A stretch of DNA of 64,000 bases from Alteribacillus sp041949975 (GCF_041949975.1 NZ_JBHFQG010000009.1:62001-126000); one strand, 5' to 3'; numbered from the stretch's first letter, positions 25,483-33,817 are shown. The notes: generated by a model from the sequence alone, not told the origin. Translations and numbers: made by a program.

Positions 25483-26559
25483 ATGAAAAAAATATTCAAA
25501 AAATTTTTTAGTAATAAAAGGTTAACTTTTATTAAAACTAATTTAAATTTTATGCTAATAAAAATAATGGCTAAGTCAAAATTTTTGTCTTCGGTTTACT
25601 ATCTATTTTCAGGTGGATTTAAACGAGAACATTATAGCGTTCTAAATGGAAAGTTAAAACACTTACAAGATATTAAGAATAAGGACTCTAACCAGTATTT
25701 ATTAAGGAGGAACATACATCGATTAGAAAAAGGTCTTTTAATGAGGCCTACGAGAAAAGTCTTTGCTGTTGGATACTTAGAAGAAACAGTAAATTGTTAT
25801 AAAGCACTAATTGATTCTCAAAAAGGTAGTGATTTTGTTAATCTAGGCGAGTTAAAATGGGCATCTGATGTGTTAACAAACTTTTTTGAAGTAGCCGGTT
25901 CGCACGAAGTGATTGATAAAATGGAGAAGGTTTTTTCTGAAATTAAACATATAGATATGGAAGAGGATTTAATAAATACTAAATATGTACCTTATGTTAG
26001 GAATTTAAAAGCTAAACCGAATGTATCATATGAAAATTTATTAGAATTAGCTAAATTTAGAAGATCGGTAAGATGGTTTGAACCTAAGAGTGTCCCCAAA
26101 AATATAGTTGATAAAGCTATTAAGCTAGCTTCTTTGTCTCCAAGTGCCTGTAACCGTCAACCATTCAAATTTAAAATCTTTGACGATCCTAATTTGCTAT
26201 CAAAATTATCAGAATTACCTATGGGGACAAAGGGATATAGTGATAATATACCAACAATGGTAGCATTAGTGGGGGACTTAAGTGCATACCCATTTGAAAG
26301 GGATCGACATCTAATATATATTGATTCATCATTAGCTGCGATGTCATTTATTTTGGCTTTAGAGACACAAGGTATAAGTTCATGTATAATTAACTGGCCT
26401 GATATTGAAAGTCTTGAGGAGAGTATTGTGGATTTTCTGAGTTTAAAAGATTGTGAAAGAGTGATAATGCTAATAGGAATCGGATATCCTGATGAAACTG
26501 GAAAAGTTGCATATTCAAAAAAGAAAAACTTGCATGAATTAAGACAGTATAATATATAA
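25483..26559 (+). CDS. Nitroreductase family protein with long N-terminal extension
   Basis: A 358-residue protein. The nitroreductase fold begins only near residue 185 (FRRSVRWFEPKSVPKNIVDKAI, then SPSACNRQPFKFKIF and IDSSLAAMSFILALETQGISS), with FMN-binding residues in RRSVR and SACNRQP. The first 180 residues are extra and carry LRRNIHRLEKGLLMRPTRKVFAV, a block I associate with nitroreductase-like proteins of polysaccharide clusters. Its substrate is unknown; an NAD(P)H-FMN redox step on a sugar or a lipid carrier is conceivable. It sits between the pyruvyl transferase and the flippase. Confidence 0.82.
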   Translation: MKKIFKKFFSNKRLTFIKTNLNFMLIKIMAKSKFLSSVYYLFSGGFKREHYSVLNGKLKHLQDIKNKDSNQYLLRRNIHRLEKGLLMRPTRKVFAVGYLEETVNCYKALIDSQKGSDFVNLGELKWASDVLTNFFEVAGSHEVIDKMEKVFSEIKHIDMEEDLINTKYVPYVRNLKAKPNVSYENLLELAKFRRSVRWFEPKSVPKNIVDKAIKLASLSPSACNRQPFKFKIFDDPNLLSKLSELPMGTKGYSDNIPTMVALVGDLSAYPFERDRHLIYIDSSLAAMSFILALETQGISSCIINWPDIESLEESIVDFLSLKDCERVIMLIGIGYPDETGKVAYSKKKNLHELRQYNI

Positions 26560-26601
26560 AGTACACTTAGTTTTTATAGAAAGTTTGAAGTGATATTATC
26601 A

Positions 26602-28068
26602 ATGGAAAATAATTTAAAGAATAAGGCTATAAGTGGAGTCAAGTGGACAAGTTTAAATACCTTGTTTACAACTTTTACTTCCCCTGTATATCAAATAGTA
26701 TTAGCATTTTTGCTAGAACCACAGGAATTTGGCTATATTGCAGTGATTAGCTTATTTATAGGATTATCAATTTTACTTAGTGATGTAGGAATAGGCGAAT
26801 CGATAATTCAACGAGACAATGTTACATCAACTCAAATATCATCATTATTCTATTTTAATTTGATATTAACTTCTGCTATTGCTTGTATAATTTATATATT
26901 AGCACCATATATACAAAACTTTTATAATTTACAAAACTTAGAGAGCATTATTCGTTTACTGGTTATAACAGTAATTTTTAATAGTATGTCAAGTGTTTTT
27001 AGGGTATATATACAAAAAAAAATGTTATTTAGAAATTTATCGATAATCCAAATTTCCAAAACTAGTATAGATATTTTAGCATCAAGTCTATTAATTTGGC
27101 TTGGCTACGGAATAATAGGGTATGTTTATGGAACTATAATTGCCTCAACATTTAATACAATACTATTAATTTTAATTGCTTTTAACAGAACAGATTTAAG
27201 GATATTGTTCTACTTTAATATTAAAGAAGTAATGCCTTTTTTAAATTTCGGAATATCAATTTCTTTAAAGAAAATATTAACATTTGTAAGTCAGCGTTTA
27301 GATGAAATTATTATTGGAGGTAGTTTATCTTCTGATGTTTTAGGAGTTTATTACTTTGGTAAAAGATTAATATTACAACTACAAACCGTTATGACAAATT
27401 CTTTTTCTAGAGTATTGCTACCAATTTTTTCGAGATTAAAAAAAGATCTCTCTAATTTAAAGAATGCTTATATGAAAATTACATACATGTCCGCAATGGT
27501 AGGATTTCCTATTTTTGTTGGTTTGGCATTAACCTCTCACTTAATAATCCCAGTATTTTTTGGAGATGATTGGTCAGGTTCAATAGAAGTAATTCGAATT
27601 TTGTCTTTTGCAATGTTATTTCAAGTACTAACAGCAAACATTGCAACATCTATGTTGTATTCTGTCAATAGGCCTAATTCAGTATTAATGATAGACATTT
27701 TTACTAATGTAATTTATTTTATTAGTTTATTATTATTCAGTTATATGGGACTCACAATTATTCTAATATTGTATGCACTATACACAATTACTAAAGCAGT
27801 TATTTTGCAATTTTACGTTGGTAAAGAACTGAAATATAGCATAATAGAGTATTTCCAAATGTTTAAAAAAATTATTTTTTCAAATATATCAATGACTTTA
27901 ATTATTGTAATACTAAGCTTTCTATTGAGTGGTATTAATGAATTAATACAGTTAATTATAACCGTAATGATTGGTGTATTTGTATATATAACCATTCAAT
28001 GGATAAATGATAGGGGAAATATGGTTTTTTTAATTACTACTATTAAAAAAAAGAGTAAGAGTGATTGA
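26602..28068 (+). CDS. wzx: Wzx-like lipid-linked oligosaccharide flippase (WzxC type)
   Basis: A 488-residue membrane protein of the MOP superfamily with about twelve to fourteen helices. LKNKAISGVKWTSLNTLFTTF at the N-terminus and FGYIAVISLFIGLSILLSDVGIGESIIQ near residue 50 are typical of the WzxC/TuaB-like branch. It exports the undecaprenyl-linked repeat unit for polymerisation by Wzy. ATG 26602 is taken as start; the in-frame GTG at 26590 has no better ribosome binding site. Last intact gene of the AT-rich block. Confidence 0.88.
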   Translation: MENNLKNKAISGVKWTSLNTLFTTFTSPVYQIVLAFLLEPQEFGYIAVISLFIGLSILLSDVGIGESIIQRDNVTSTQISSLFYFNLILTSAIACIIYILAPYIQNFYNLQNLESIIRLLVITVIFNSMSSVFRVYIQKKMLFRNLSIIQISKTSIDILASSLLIWLGYGIIGYVYGTIIASTFNTILLILIAFNRTDLRILFYFNIKEVMPFLNFGISISLKKILTFVSQRLDEIIIGGSLSSDVLGVYYFGKRLILQLQTVMTNSFSRVLLPIFSRLKKDLSNLKNAYMKITYMSAMVGFPIFVGLALTSHLIIPVFFGDDWSGSIEVIRILSFAMLFQVLTANIATSMLYSVNRPNSVLMIDIFTNVIYFISLLLFSYMGLTIILILYALYTITKAVILQFYVGKELKYSIIEYFQMFKKIIFSNISMTLIIVILSFLLSGINELIQLIITVMIGVFVYITIQWINDRGNMVFLITTIKKKSKSD

Positions 28069-28620
28069 ACAACTGAATAGATCATCATTACGGCAATTTT
28101 ATCTTACTTTTAAATTGTGGGTACGTATTATAGTAAATAGATTCATTCGACTCAAATTAATAAAAAAGGCATCGTTTAATGATGGTAAATCAGTATAAAG
28201 AAAGCGAATGGAAGTTTCACGAAGGAGGAATTTCTCCATTTTCTTATTTAAAGGAACTGAGTGTACGAAGAACCCTATTGAATAAAATTTAAGAAATTCA
28301 ATCCGTGTTGCCGGGGTAACTCTAGGAAATTGGCTCAATTAAAGTTATTAAAAAATAGTTCTTAAGGGTCGTTACGGCGTAAAATAGGAAAATCAGTGTC
28401 AGCCACCGCTAAAGGACAAATGTTCTTCATGAGGACATCTTGATTTTGTCTCTGGCATGGTGAAAAAGTCATACGAGGTTGATAGTGAAGGGTGATGGCT
28501 TTTTCTCTGCAATCCTTAAATTTTGAATATTACCATCAAATAGAATCAGTCTTACCATGTTTTTGATATTAATATTAACGGGTATTTTCTCCTGATCAAA
28601 TTGGTTGCGTTTCATATTAG
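28069..28620. other. Non-coding stretch after wzx
   Basis: About 550 bases without a convincing gene. A 79-codon minus-strand frame at 28099-28338 has no recognisable motif and poor start. The only structure I see is the terminator-like hairpin at 28463-28505. The stretch could hold decayed transposon or gene sequence linking the AT-rich block to the epimerase remnant. Confidence 0.4.
28463..28505 (+). terminator. Possible terminator downstream of wzx
   Basis: AAAAAGTCAT pairs with ATGGCTTTTT (one G:U pair) across a loop of about 22 bases. It is about 400 bases after the flippase gene and may end the polysaccharide operon. Confidence 0.45.
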
Positions 28621-28724
28621 GGTCTTTACAAGGAGACTCTGGGTAATGGTTTTTGGCAAGAAACGGTAGCTAGGAGCTTGCCTTACAAGGAAGATTACCA
28701 TTACCACCCCTCCTTGTAAAGACC
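28621..28724. repeat. Nested 104-bp palindromic element (MITE-like)
   Basis: GGTCTTTACAAGGAG (28621-28635) is matched by its exact complement CTCCTTGTAAAGACC (28710-28724). Inside lie a second inverted pair, GGTAATGGT with ACCATTACC, and a third, GGCAAG with CTTGCC. All three are concentric, so the whole unit can fold into one long hairpin. There is no reading frame and no clear target-site duplication. It lies just before the broken epimerase. Confidence 0.7.
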
Positions 28725-28833
28725 GTGTTTTGAAATTTTTAAAGAGGTTCAAAGTCCTGGTTCTTTAAATGGCAGAGATGGTTCACTTCAATACATAAAA
28801 TTATCGATATTTACTGTTTGTCGGTTTTTTACA

Positions 28834-29550
28834 AATATATTAGAAGCTTGTCGTCATTAAAAAGTAGATCACTTAATCTATGCATCTTCAAGTTCTGTCT
28901 ATGGAGCGAATGTAAAGATGCCTTTTTCCACTTCAGATAATGTCGATCATCCAGTTAGTCTTTATGCAGCAACGAAGAAGTCTAATGAATTAATGGCTCA
29001 TACGTATAGTCATTTATATGGCATTCCAACAACAGGGTTACGTTTCTTTACTGTTTATGGTCCAATGGGGCGACCGGATATGGCATATTTCTCGTTTACG
29101 AAAAACATCCTTGAAGGAAATACAATTAAAGTGTTTAATGAAGGGAATATGCAACGAGACTTTACCTATATAGATGACATTGTTGATGGAATTATACGTC
29201 TGATTGATCAACCACCAAAACCAGATGATGAATGGGATAGACAAAATCCAGATCCAAGTTCCAGCTATGCACCATATAAAGTCTACAACATTGGAAACAA
29301 TCAACCCGTGAAGTTAATGGATTTTATTCAAACGTTGGAGAAACACATTGGTATGGAAGCAAAGAAAGAGTTTTTACCAATGCAGCCAGGTGATGTACAA
29401 GCTACCTATGCTGATATTGATGATTTACATCAAGCAACTGGTTTTCAACCAACGACATCAATAGATGAAGGATTAAAGAAATTTGTAGATTGGTATCTAC
29501 AATACTATGACGTTAAAACGAAACTTGTATCTCCTAGTACAATGTCGTAA
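28834..29550 (+). pseudogene. UDP-glucuronate 4-epimerase-like gene, N-terminus lost and internal stop
   Basis: Residues recognisable as NILEACRH, then a TAA stop at 28858, then HLIYASSSSVYGANVKMPF, the catalytic SLYAATKKSNELMAHTYSHLYG, GLRFFTVYGPMGRPDMA and DFTYIDDIVDGIIRL: the C-terminal two thirds of a UDP-sugar epimerase of the GalE/LpsL type. The start MPFSTSD at 28918 is within the fold and cannot give a working enzyme, since the NAD-binding glycine motif is missing. A shift of frame is also likely near 28825 (VGF in another frame). It precedes the UDP-glucose dehydrogenase, which would supply UDP-glucuronate. Confidence 0.8.
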
Positions 29551-29552
29551 TT

Positions 29553-29586
29553 AAAGCTCTTTTCATTTTTGGAAAGAGCTTTCATT
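29553..29586 (+). terminator. Terminator after the epimerase remnant
   Basis: AAAGCTCTTTTC pairs with GGAAAGAGCTTT around a small loop; a short T-rich tail follows. It separates the remnant from the UDP-glucose dehydrogenase gene. Confidence 0.6.
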
Positions 29587-29639
29587 TATGTAAGGGAGCT
29601 TGATTAGGTGAAGACTTTACCCATCGAAGGAGGGAAATA

Positions 29640-31055
29640 ATGAAGAATATTGCTGTAGTGGGAACCGGTTATGTTGGACTAGTGACTGGTGTGGCATTAT
29701 CAGAAATTGGTCACAGCGTTACTTGTATTGATATAGATGAAGCAAAAGTAGAAAAGATGAATCGCGGTGCATCCCCAATCTATGAACCAGGATTAGAAGA
29801 TTTAATGAAAGCAAATATAGAGAGAGGCCGTCTTCATTTTACTAGTAGTTATCTAGATGGCTTTGAACGTGCGGAAGTGGCTTATATTGCTGTTGGTACA
29901 CCCGAAAAGGAAGATGGGACAGCTGACCTTAGATTTATCGAAACAGTAGCCAAAAGTATAGCTCAACATGCCAAAAGAGATATGGTCGTTGTTACAAAGA
30001 GTACCGTCCCCGTAGGAACAAACGATTATGTTCGGGAATTAATTCATAACAACCTAGTTGCTGATGTAAACATTGAAGTTGTCTCTAATCCAGAATTTCT
30101 ACGAGAAGGTTCTGCGGTTCAGGATACCTTCCAAGGGGATCGCATTGTAATCGGAGCAGATACAGAAGCAGCAGCCAGAACCATTGAAGAGATTAACCTG
30201 CCATTTGGAATTCCTAATTATAAGACAGATATCCGTAGTGCTGAAATGATTAAGTATGCATCCAATGCTTTTCTAGCAACGAAAATTAGCTTTATAAATG
30301 AGATTGCAAACCTTTGTGATCGCCTTGGAGCTAATGTAGAAGATGTTGCAGCTGGTATGGGACAAGACGAACGCATCGGTAATAAGTTCTTGAACGCGGG
30401 TATTGGTTACGGCGGCTCTTGTTTTCCAAAAGACACCAGTGCCTTAGTCCAACTAGCAGACCAAGCAGGCGAACCATTTGAGCTACTGCGATCCGTTATG
30501 AAAGTAAATGAAAAACAGAAAAGGTTGTTAGTTGACAAAGCCACTGAACACTTTGGTTCCTTAAAAGGGAAAACAGTAGCCCTCCTTGGTTTAGCATTTA
30601 AACCAAACACCGATGATATGCGTGAAGCTCCTTCAATCACCATTTCTCAAGAATTAATTCTTCAAGGGGCTAATGTCATTGGTTATGATCCAATCGCTAA
30701 AGAAAATGCACAAAAGGTATTACCAGGTGCTGTGAAATATGCAGAAAACCCAGAAGAAGCATGCAAAGCAGCAGACTTTGCTATGATCCTAACGGAATGG
30801 GGAGAAATTCAAGAACTAAGCTTAGAAGACTACAAAGCATGGCTAAACGACCCAGTCTTATTTGACGGACGAAACTGCTACGAACCAAACGAAGCAAAAG
30901 AGAAAGGTATCAAATACTTTTCTATCGGAAGACCAGGAATCAAAAACGGAAAAAGAATCTCCTGTTACTTCTTAATTGTTCAAGAGACCGATATGTCATC
31001 ACCCTCCCAACTATGTCTAAAGTATAGAGAGGGTGATGAAAATGAAACTAGGTAG
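29640..31055 (+). CDS. ugd: UDP-glucose 6-dehydrogenase
   Basis: A 471-residue enzyme of the UDP-glucose/GDP-mannose dehydrogenase family. NIAVVGTGYVGLVTGVALSE binds NAD, TKSTVPVGT and NPEFLREGSAVQD follow, and GYGGSCFPKDTSALVQ holds the catalytic Cys near residue 262. It oxidises UDP-glucose from GalU to UDP-glucuronate for the polysaccharide. The recognisable enzyme ends near IKYFSIGRP; the last 35 residues or so (from GIKNGKRISCYF to the stop) look like read-out into flanking sequence and include a perfect 11-bp hairpin at 30996-31039. Composition is richer in GC than the AT-rich block. Confidence 0.92.
   Translation: MKNIAVVGTGYVGLVTGVALSEIGHSVTCIDIDEAKVEKMNRGASPIYEPGLEDLMKANIERGRLHFTSSYLDGFERAEVAYIAVGTPEKEDGTADLRFIETVAKSIAQHAKRDMVVVTKSTVPVGTNDYVRELIHNNLVADVNIEVVSNPEFLREGSAVQDTFQGDRIVIGADTEAAARTIEEINLPFGIPNYKTDIRSAEMIKYASNAFLATKISFINEIANLCDRLGANVEDVAAGMGQDERIGNKFLNAGIGYGGSCFPKDTSALVQLADQAGEPFELLRSVMKVNEKQKRLLVDKATEHFGSLKGKTVALLGLAFKPNTDDMREAPSITISQELILQGANVIGYDPIAKENAQKVLPGAVKYAENPEEACKAADFAMILTEWGEIQELSLEDYKAWLNDPVLFDGRNCYEPNEAKEKGIKYFSIGRPGIKNGKRISCYFLIVQETDMSSPSQLCLKYREGDENETR
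30996..31039. other. Perfect 11-bp inverted repeat inside the ugd 3' end
   Basis: TCATCACCCTC and GAGGGTGATGA flank a 22-base loop. It overlaps the extra C-terminal codons of ugd and has no T-run. It may be a former terminator or protein-binding site now within the reading frame. Confidence 0.5.
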
Positions 31056-31273
31056 CTCTATATGTCTACAGTACTGTCCTAATCCCTTTGTTTCTAGGTC
31101 TAATTATTATTAATAAGAAATCCTTTATCACTATAGAAGACCCTTTTTACACGTAATTTAGAAATTGGAATGTAATGATTTTACGAAGTACTTATCAAAC
31201 CAAGGTACCTTTTTACCTGCAGTGTTTTTGTTTATAGTCACTATAGATAATAGATTCAAAGGGAGAGGAAGAC

Positions 31274-31408
31274 ATGAATAAAGAAGAACTAGTAAAGCTG
31301 ATGCAACGTTTTATAGAACGAGCGGAACAGGATCAACAATTAACAGTAGAAACAGCCGTTCAGCACTTATCTCAAGAGATGGAAATGTATCGAAAGGAAT
31401 CTGTCTGA
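31274..31408 (+). CDS. Small helical protein, 44 residues, unknown function
   Basis: An ATG lies five bases after a good GGGAGAGG ribosome binding site. The 44 codons encode MNKEELVKLMQRFIERAEQD and a similar charged continuation ending MYRKESV, without any hydrophobic stretch: one long amphipathic helix is likely. No family is recognised. It stands alone between ugd and the ComK region. The good ribosome binding site and lack of rare codons make it more credible than a chance frame. Confidence 0.5.
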   Translation: MNKEELVKLMQRFIERAEQDQQLTVETAVQHLSQEMEMYRKESV

Positions 31409-31549
31409 TCAAGCTGCAGCGTTATCTCTTTTCACATTAAATATTGCCAATTTTAAAAATTTATATTTAGGTTATGTGTAAGGCAGCTCTTTTCTTCCCT
31501 AAAGTCATGTTCCAGCATTTGAAACGCTGTATAATATTCACGGGTCTAT

Positions 31550-31569
31550 TTAATCAAACGTTTGATTAA
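31550..31569. promoter_or_regulatory. 20-bp perfect palindrome, TetR-type operator candidate
   Basis: TTAATCAAACGTTTGATTAA is a perfect palindrome just after a TATAAT-like box (31530-31535). A closely similar site is at 40789-40810 before the acyl-CoA dehydrogenase operon. Size and form fit operators of TetR-family regulators of acyl-CoA metabolism. No intact target gene follows. Confidence 0.55.
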
Positions 31570-31576
31570 ACGATAT

Positions 31577-31628
31577 GATATATAGAATGGGATCCTCAGC
31601 CCGTGTAAGAAGCTGCGTTCTATATATC
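31577..31628. other. Inverted repeat after the palindrome, possible small RNA 5' part
   Basis: GATATATAGAA and TTCTATATATC form an 11-bp perfect stem around a 30-base loop. Together with the terminator at 31695-31755 and the TATAAT-like box at 31530, this would fit an untranslated transcript of about 200 bases. Confidence 0.35.
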
Positions 31629-31694
31629 TAGAATCGAGCGATTACAAAAAGAGGTAGCTGCTAATGATAATGTCACGTATATCAACCACTAAAT

Positions 31695-31755
31695 TCAGCA
31701 GGTAAGAATCGTTCATGGTAGAAAGAGTGACGCTTGCCTGCTGATTTTGTTTTTA
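31695..31755 (+). terminator. Intrinsic terminator without an obvious gene
   Basis: TCAGCAGGTAAG and CTTGCCTGCTGA form a 12-bp stem with one G:U pair, followed by TTTTGTTTTT. It lies on the plus strand after the palindrome region and close to the 3' end of the minus-strand ComK-like gene. Confidence 0.65.
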
Positions 31756-31778
31756 GGAAAATGGTTTGAAGCTACTTG

Positions 31779-32279
31779 TCAATTTTCTCTCTTACACGTG
31801 TTCCAGGGGTTTCGTAAATGACAGAATACACATGGCGGTTCGCTGCATTTGTTTTTTAATATGTAAGCGGATTGTTTCATTGGCAGTTGTTGGCCGTTTT
31901 TAAAGGTGATGATTGATTTTATCGAAGGTTCTTGTGGGGATCTATAGGCTTGGATGGAGCTGACGTGGTGGTAGAAGATCCAGTTGCATTCAAAGGCTCT
32001 TGGGGAATGGGTGGGGAAGGCGAAGATGTGATGGAGTGGGTCGACCGGAATCGGTACTTTCTGTTTCGAGCCCGTTTGATATGTAACCGCCATTCGCCTT
32101 CCTTCATAGCTCGAACCGCTATCTAAACAAGCGGATTTTATCAGTTGAATCGGTGTCTTCCGGACGAAAACCTTCTGGTGTGCTTCTAAAGCAATCCCAT
32201 TGTAGTCCGTGTGAGCCACAGACAGCAGCGCCATCGTACTCGAATTTATTTCGTAATGATCAACAACTTTTTCATACAT
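31779..32279 (-). CDS. ComK-like transcription factor, copy A
   Basis: A 166-residue protein resembling ComK, the competence master activator. Matching parts: YEINSSTMALLSVAH at the N-terminus, CLDSGSSYEGRRMAVTY in the middle, VDPLHHIFAFPTHSPRAFECNWIFYHHV (ComK has VDPSNQIFLFPT and CGWISHVHV), and TFKNGQQLPMK. It is shorter than the 192-residue Bacillus subtilis ComK, lacking most of the C-terminal part. ComK binds AT-boxes as a tetramer. It lies behind a small Xre regulator gene, the same arrangement as at 55210-56038. Whether it controls competence or a paralogous regulon is unknown. Confidence 0.78.
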   Translation of the reverse strand: MYEKVVDHYEINSSTMALLSVAHTDYNGIALEAHQKVFVRKTPIQLIKSACLDSGSSYEGRRMAVTYQTGSKQKVPIPVDPLHHIFAFPTHSPRAFECNWIFYHHVSSIQAYRSPQEPSIKSIITFKNGQQLPMKQSAYILKNKCSEPPCVFCHLRNPWNTCKREN

Positions 32280-32364
32280 AGATCATGCACTCCTTTGGTG
32301 GGGTTCATTCAACGTGCGAATGATATAGAGGTGAGATGTGAGGGGAAGAGGGGGAAAATAGAGG

Positions 32365-32622
32365 TTACCTGTCATCTTCATTTTTAATAGACTTATATTC
32401 TGCTAGAATGTCATATATTCGGACGTTAGTAGCGTTCAATGCAATTAAAAGTTGGAAAAGGGTATCAGACCGGGGGATTTTGTTACCTCGCTCAATTTTT
32501 CCTAAATGCTTGTCATCAACCTGCGCGATGTGTCCTAATTCCTCTAAAGTTATACCTTTTTCTATTCTCTTTAATCTTAAAAACCTTCCTAAGGTCTTTT
32601 TAAACATATCCTCATTTAACAC
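32365..32622 (-). CDS. Small Xre-family helix-turn-helix regulator, paired with ComK copy A
   Basis: About 85 residues, almost entirely one HTH_3 domain: LGRFLRLKRIEKGITLEELG, HIAQVDDKHLGKIERGNKIP and SDTLFQLLIALN are helices 1 to 5 of a SinR-like repressor domain. The tail IYDILAEYKSIKNEDD is charged. I place the start at GTG 32622: the homologous gene at 55781-56038 has an alternative TTG at the matching codon, each about nine bases after an AAGGGATG-like site. The ComK-like gene follows 85 bases later on the same strand, so it probably forms a regulatory pair (inference). Confidence 0.75.
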   Translation of the reverse strand: MLNEDMFKKTLGRFLRLKRIEKGITLEELGHIAQVDDKHLGKIERGNKIPRSDTLFQLLIALNATNVRIYDILAEYKSIKNEDDR

Positions 32623-32834
32623 AATTCCCATCCCTTTTTTTCCAATTATTTAGGAAAAGGGAAAAAGTGAACACGCCCTGAAGGACACTAAATGGAAATA
32701 AGTGTTAATTATGAAGAATAAATTTTTCCCAGCCAAGTAAGCCGGGAAATCAAGGGGGCAGATCATCTTAAGAGGTATCTGTGATATGAGCAATAATATT
32801 ACCAAACAATCTTTTTAGAAAACAGCGCTATAAG

Positions 32835-32877
32835 AAAAAAAGACGACATCCGCAATATGCGGGATGCCGTCTTTTTT
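32835..32877 (-). terminator. Terminator of the second LCP gene
   Basis: AAAAAAGACGACATCCGC pairs with GCGGGATGCCGTCTTTTTT (one mismatch), A-run and T-run on both sides. The GACGAC core is shared with the terminator of the paralogous LCP gene at 3890-3937. Confidence 0.85.
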
Positions 32878-33769
32878 AGTTTAGCTCCAAATGCTCTCTA
32901 AGTGTTTGAGATACCTCGCTGCGAATTTCTTCTGGGATTTCCATATAGTAAATCCCATCTATCGTGATCCCTTCACCGGTCATGCTAAGTGCCTCTACGT
33001 TACGGCGTGTGGATCGGTAGTCTTCCTGTAAATCTATCATATCGTCAAAAGTCATATTGGTGCGAACATTATCTTCAAGAATATTAAGAAAATTAATGAT
33101 AGATGAAAGATTGATACCTTCTTCCATAACGGCATCTATAATCTGGTGCTGGCGCTCATTTCTACCAAGATCACCCTCTGGATCTTCCTTTCGCATTCTT
33201 ACATAAGCAAGTGCTTCTTCGCCGTTTAAGTCAAGTTCTCCTTCAGGGCACTCTATGCCATTTTGTTCAAAAGCAAATGTGTTATCGATCGTTACGCCAT
33301 CCACCGCATCGACGATATCTTCAAAATCTTCCAGATTAATAGAAAGGACAAAGTTTATTGGGATATCAAGAAAAGTTTCGACTGTATCCATTGCCATTTG
33401 CGCCCCGCCAAAAGAATAGGCATGATTAATCTTATCTTTTATGTCGCGTCCGACAATTTCGGTGCGGACATCACGGGGGATACTTACCATTTTCATCAAA
33501 TCATCATGTGGATTAACGGTCATCACAATCATCGTATCTGAACGGCCGGCATCCGAATCTTCGTTATCAATGCCTAAAAACAAAAAAGACAAGGGATCGC
33601 CCGTTTCAAGTTTTGCGGATGCCTCCCGCTGAGTACTCTCTCTTACTATATTTTCATGCACACTGCTGGCTGTATCAGAAATACTAGAGTATAAATAAAA
33701 TGAGTACCCGCCAACGATCAAAATCCCCAAGATGATGACACCTGTCCCAATAAACAGCAACTTTTTCAT
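32876..33769 (-). CDS. LytR-CpsA-Psr family ligase, second copy
   Basis: A 297-residue paralogue of the LCP protein at 3940-4842, with the same layout: MKK, one membrane helix, SLYSSISDTASSVHENIVRES linker-like region, then FLFLGIDNEDSDAGRSDTMI, KMVSIPRDVRTEI, KINHAYSFGGAQMAMDTVETF and RMRKEDPEGDLGRNERQ. It would join undecaprenyl-linked polymer to peptidoglycan outside the cell. I choose ATG 33769, the same start as in the paralogue with GGGAG nine bases before; an ATG at 33793 lacks a site. Together the copies flank the polysaccharide locus. Its promoter and terminator also resemble those of the first copy. Confidence 0.9.
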   Translation of the reverse strand: MKKLLFIGTGVIILGILIVGGYSFYLYSSISDTASSVHENIVRESTQREASAKLETGDPLSFLFLGIDNEDSDAGRSDTMIVMTVNPHDDLMKMVSIPRDVRTEIVGRDIKDKINHAYSFGGAQMAMDTVETFLDIPINFVLSINLEDFEDIVDAVDGVTIDNTFAFEQNGIECPEGELDLNGEEALAYVRMRKEDPEGDLGRNERQHQIIDAVMEEGINLSSIINFLNILEDNVRTNMTFDDMIDLQEDYRSTRRNVEALSMTGEGITIDGIYYMEIPEEIRSEVSQTLREHLELN

Positions 33770-33817
33770 CAGCCGTTTCTCCCATCTATCCATATTAAAT
33801 TTTCTTAAAGCTTTTTA

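Noticed and set aside
28099..28338. 79-codon minus-strand frame after wzx
   Set aside because: No motif, no ribosome binding site and no neighbour that explains it; treated as non-coding.
28918..29550. Intact short epimerase starting at ATG 28918
   Set aside because: This start lies after the first half of the Rossmann fold; upstream codons clearly continue the family sequence through a stop codon, so it is a pseudogene.
31919..32126. Frames overlapping the ComK-like gene on both strands
   Set aside because: They are shadow frames of the ComK-like gene; the same shadow appears over copy C at 55336-55545.
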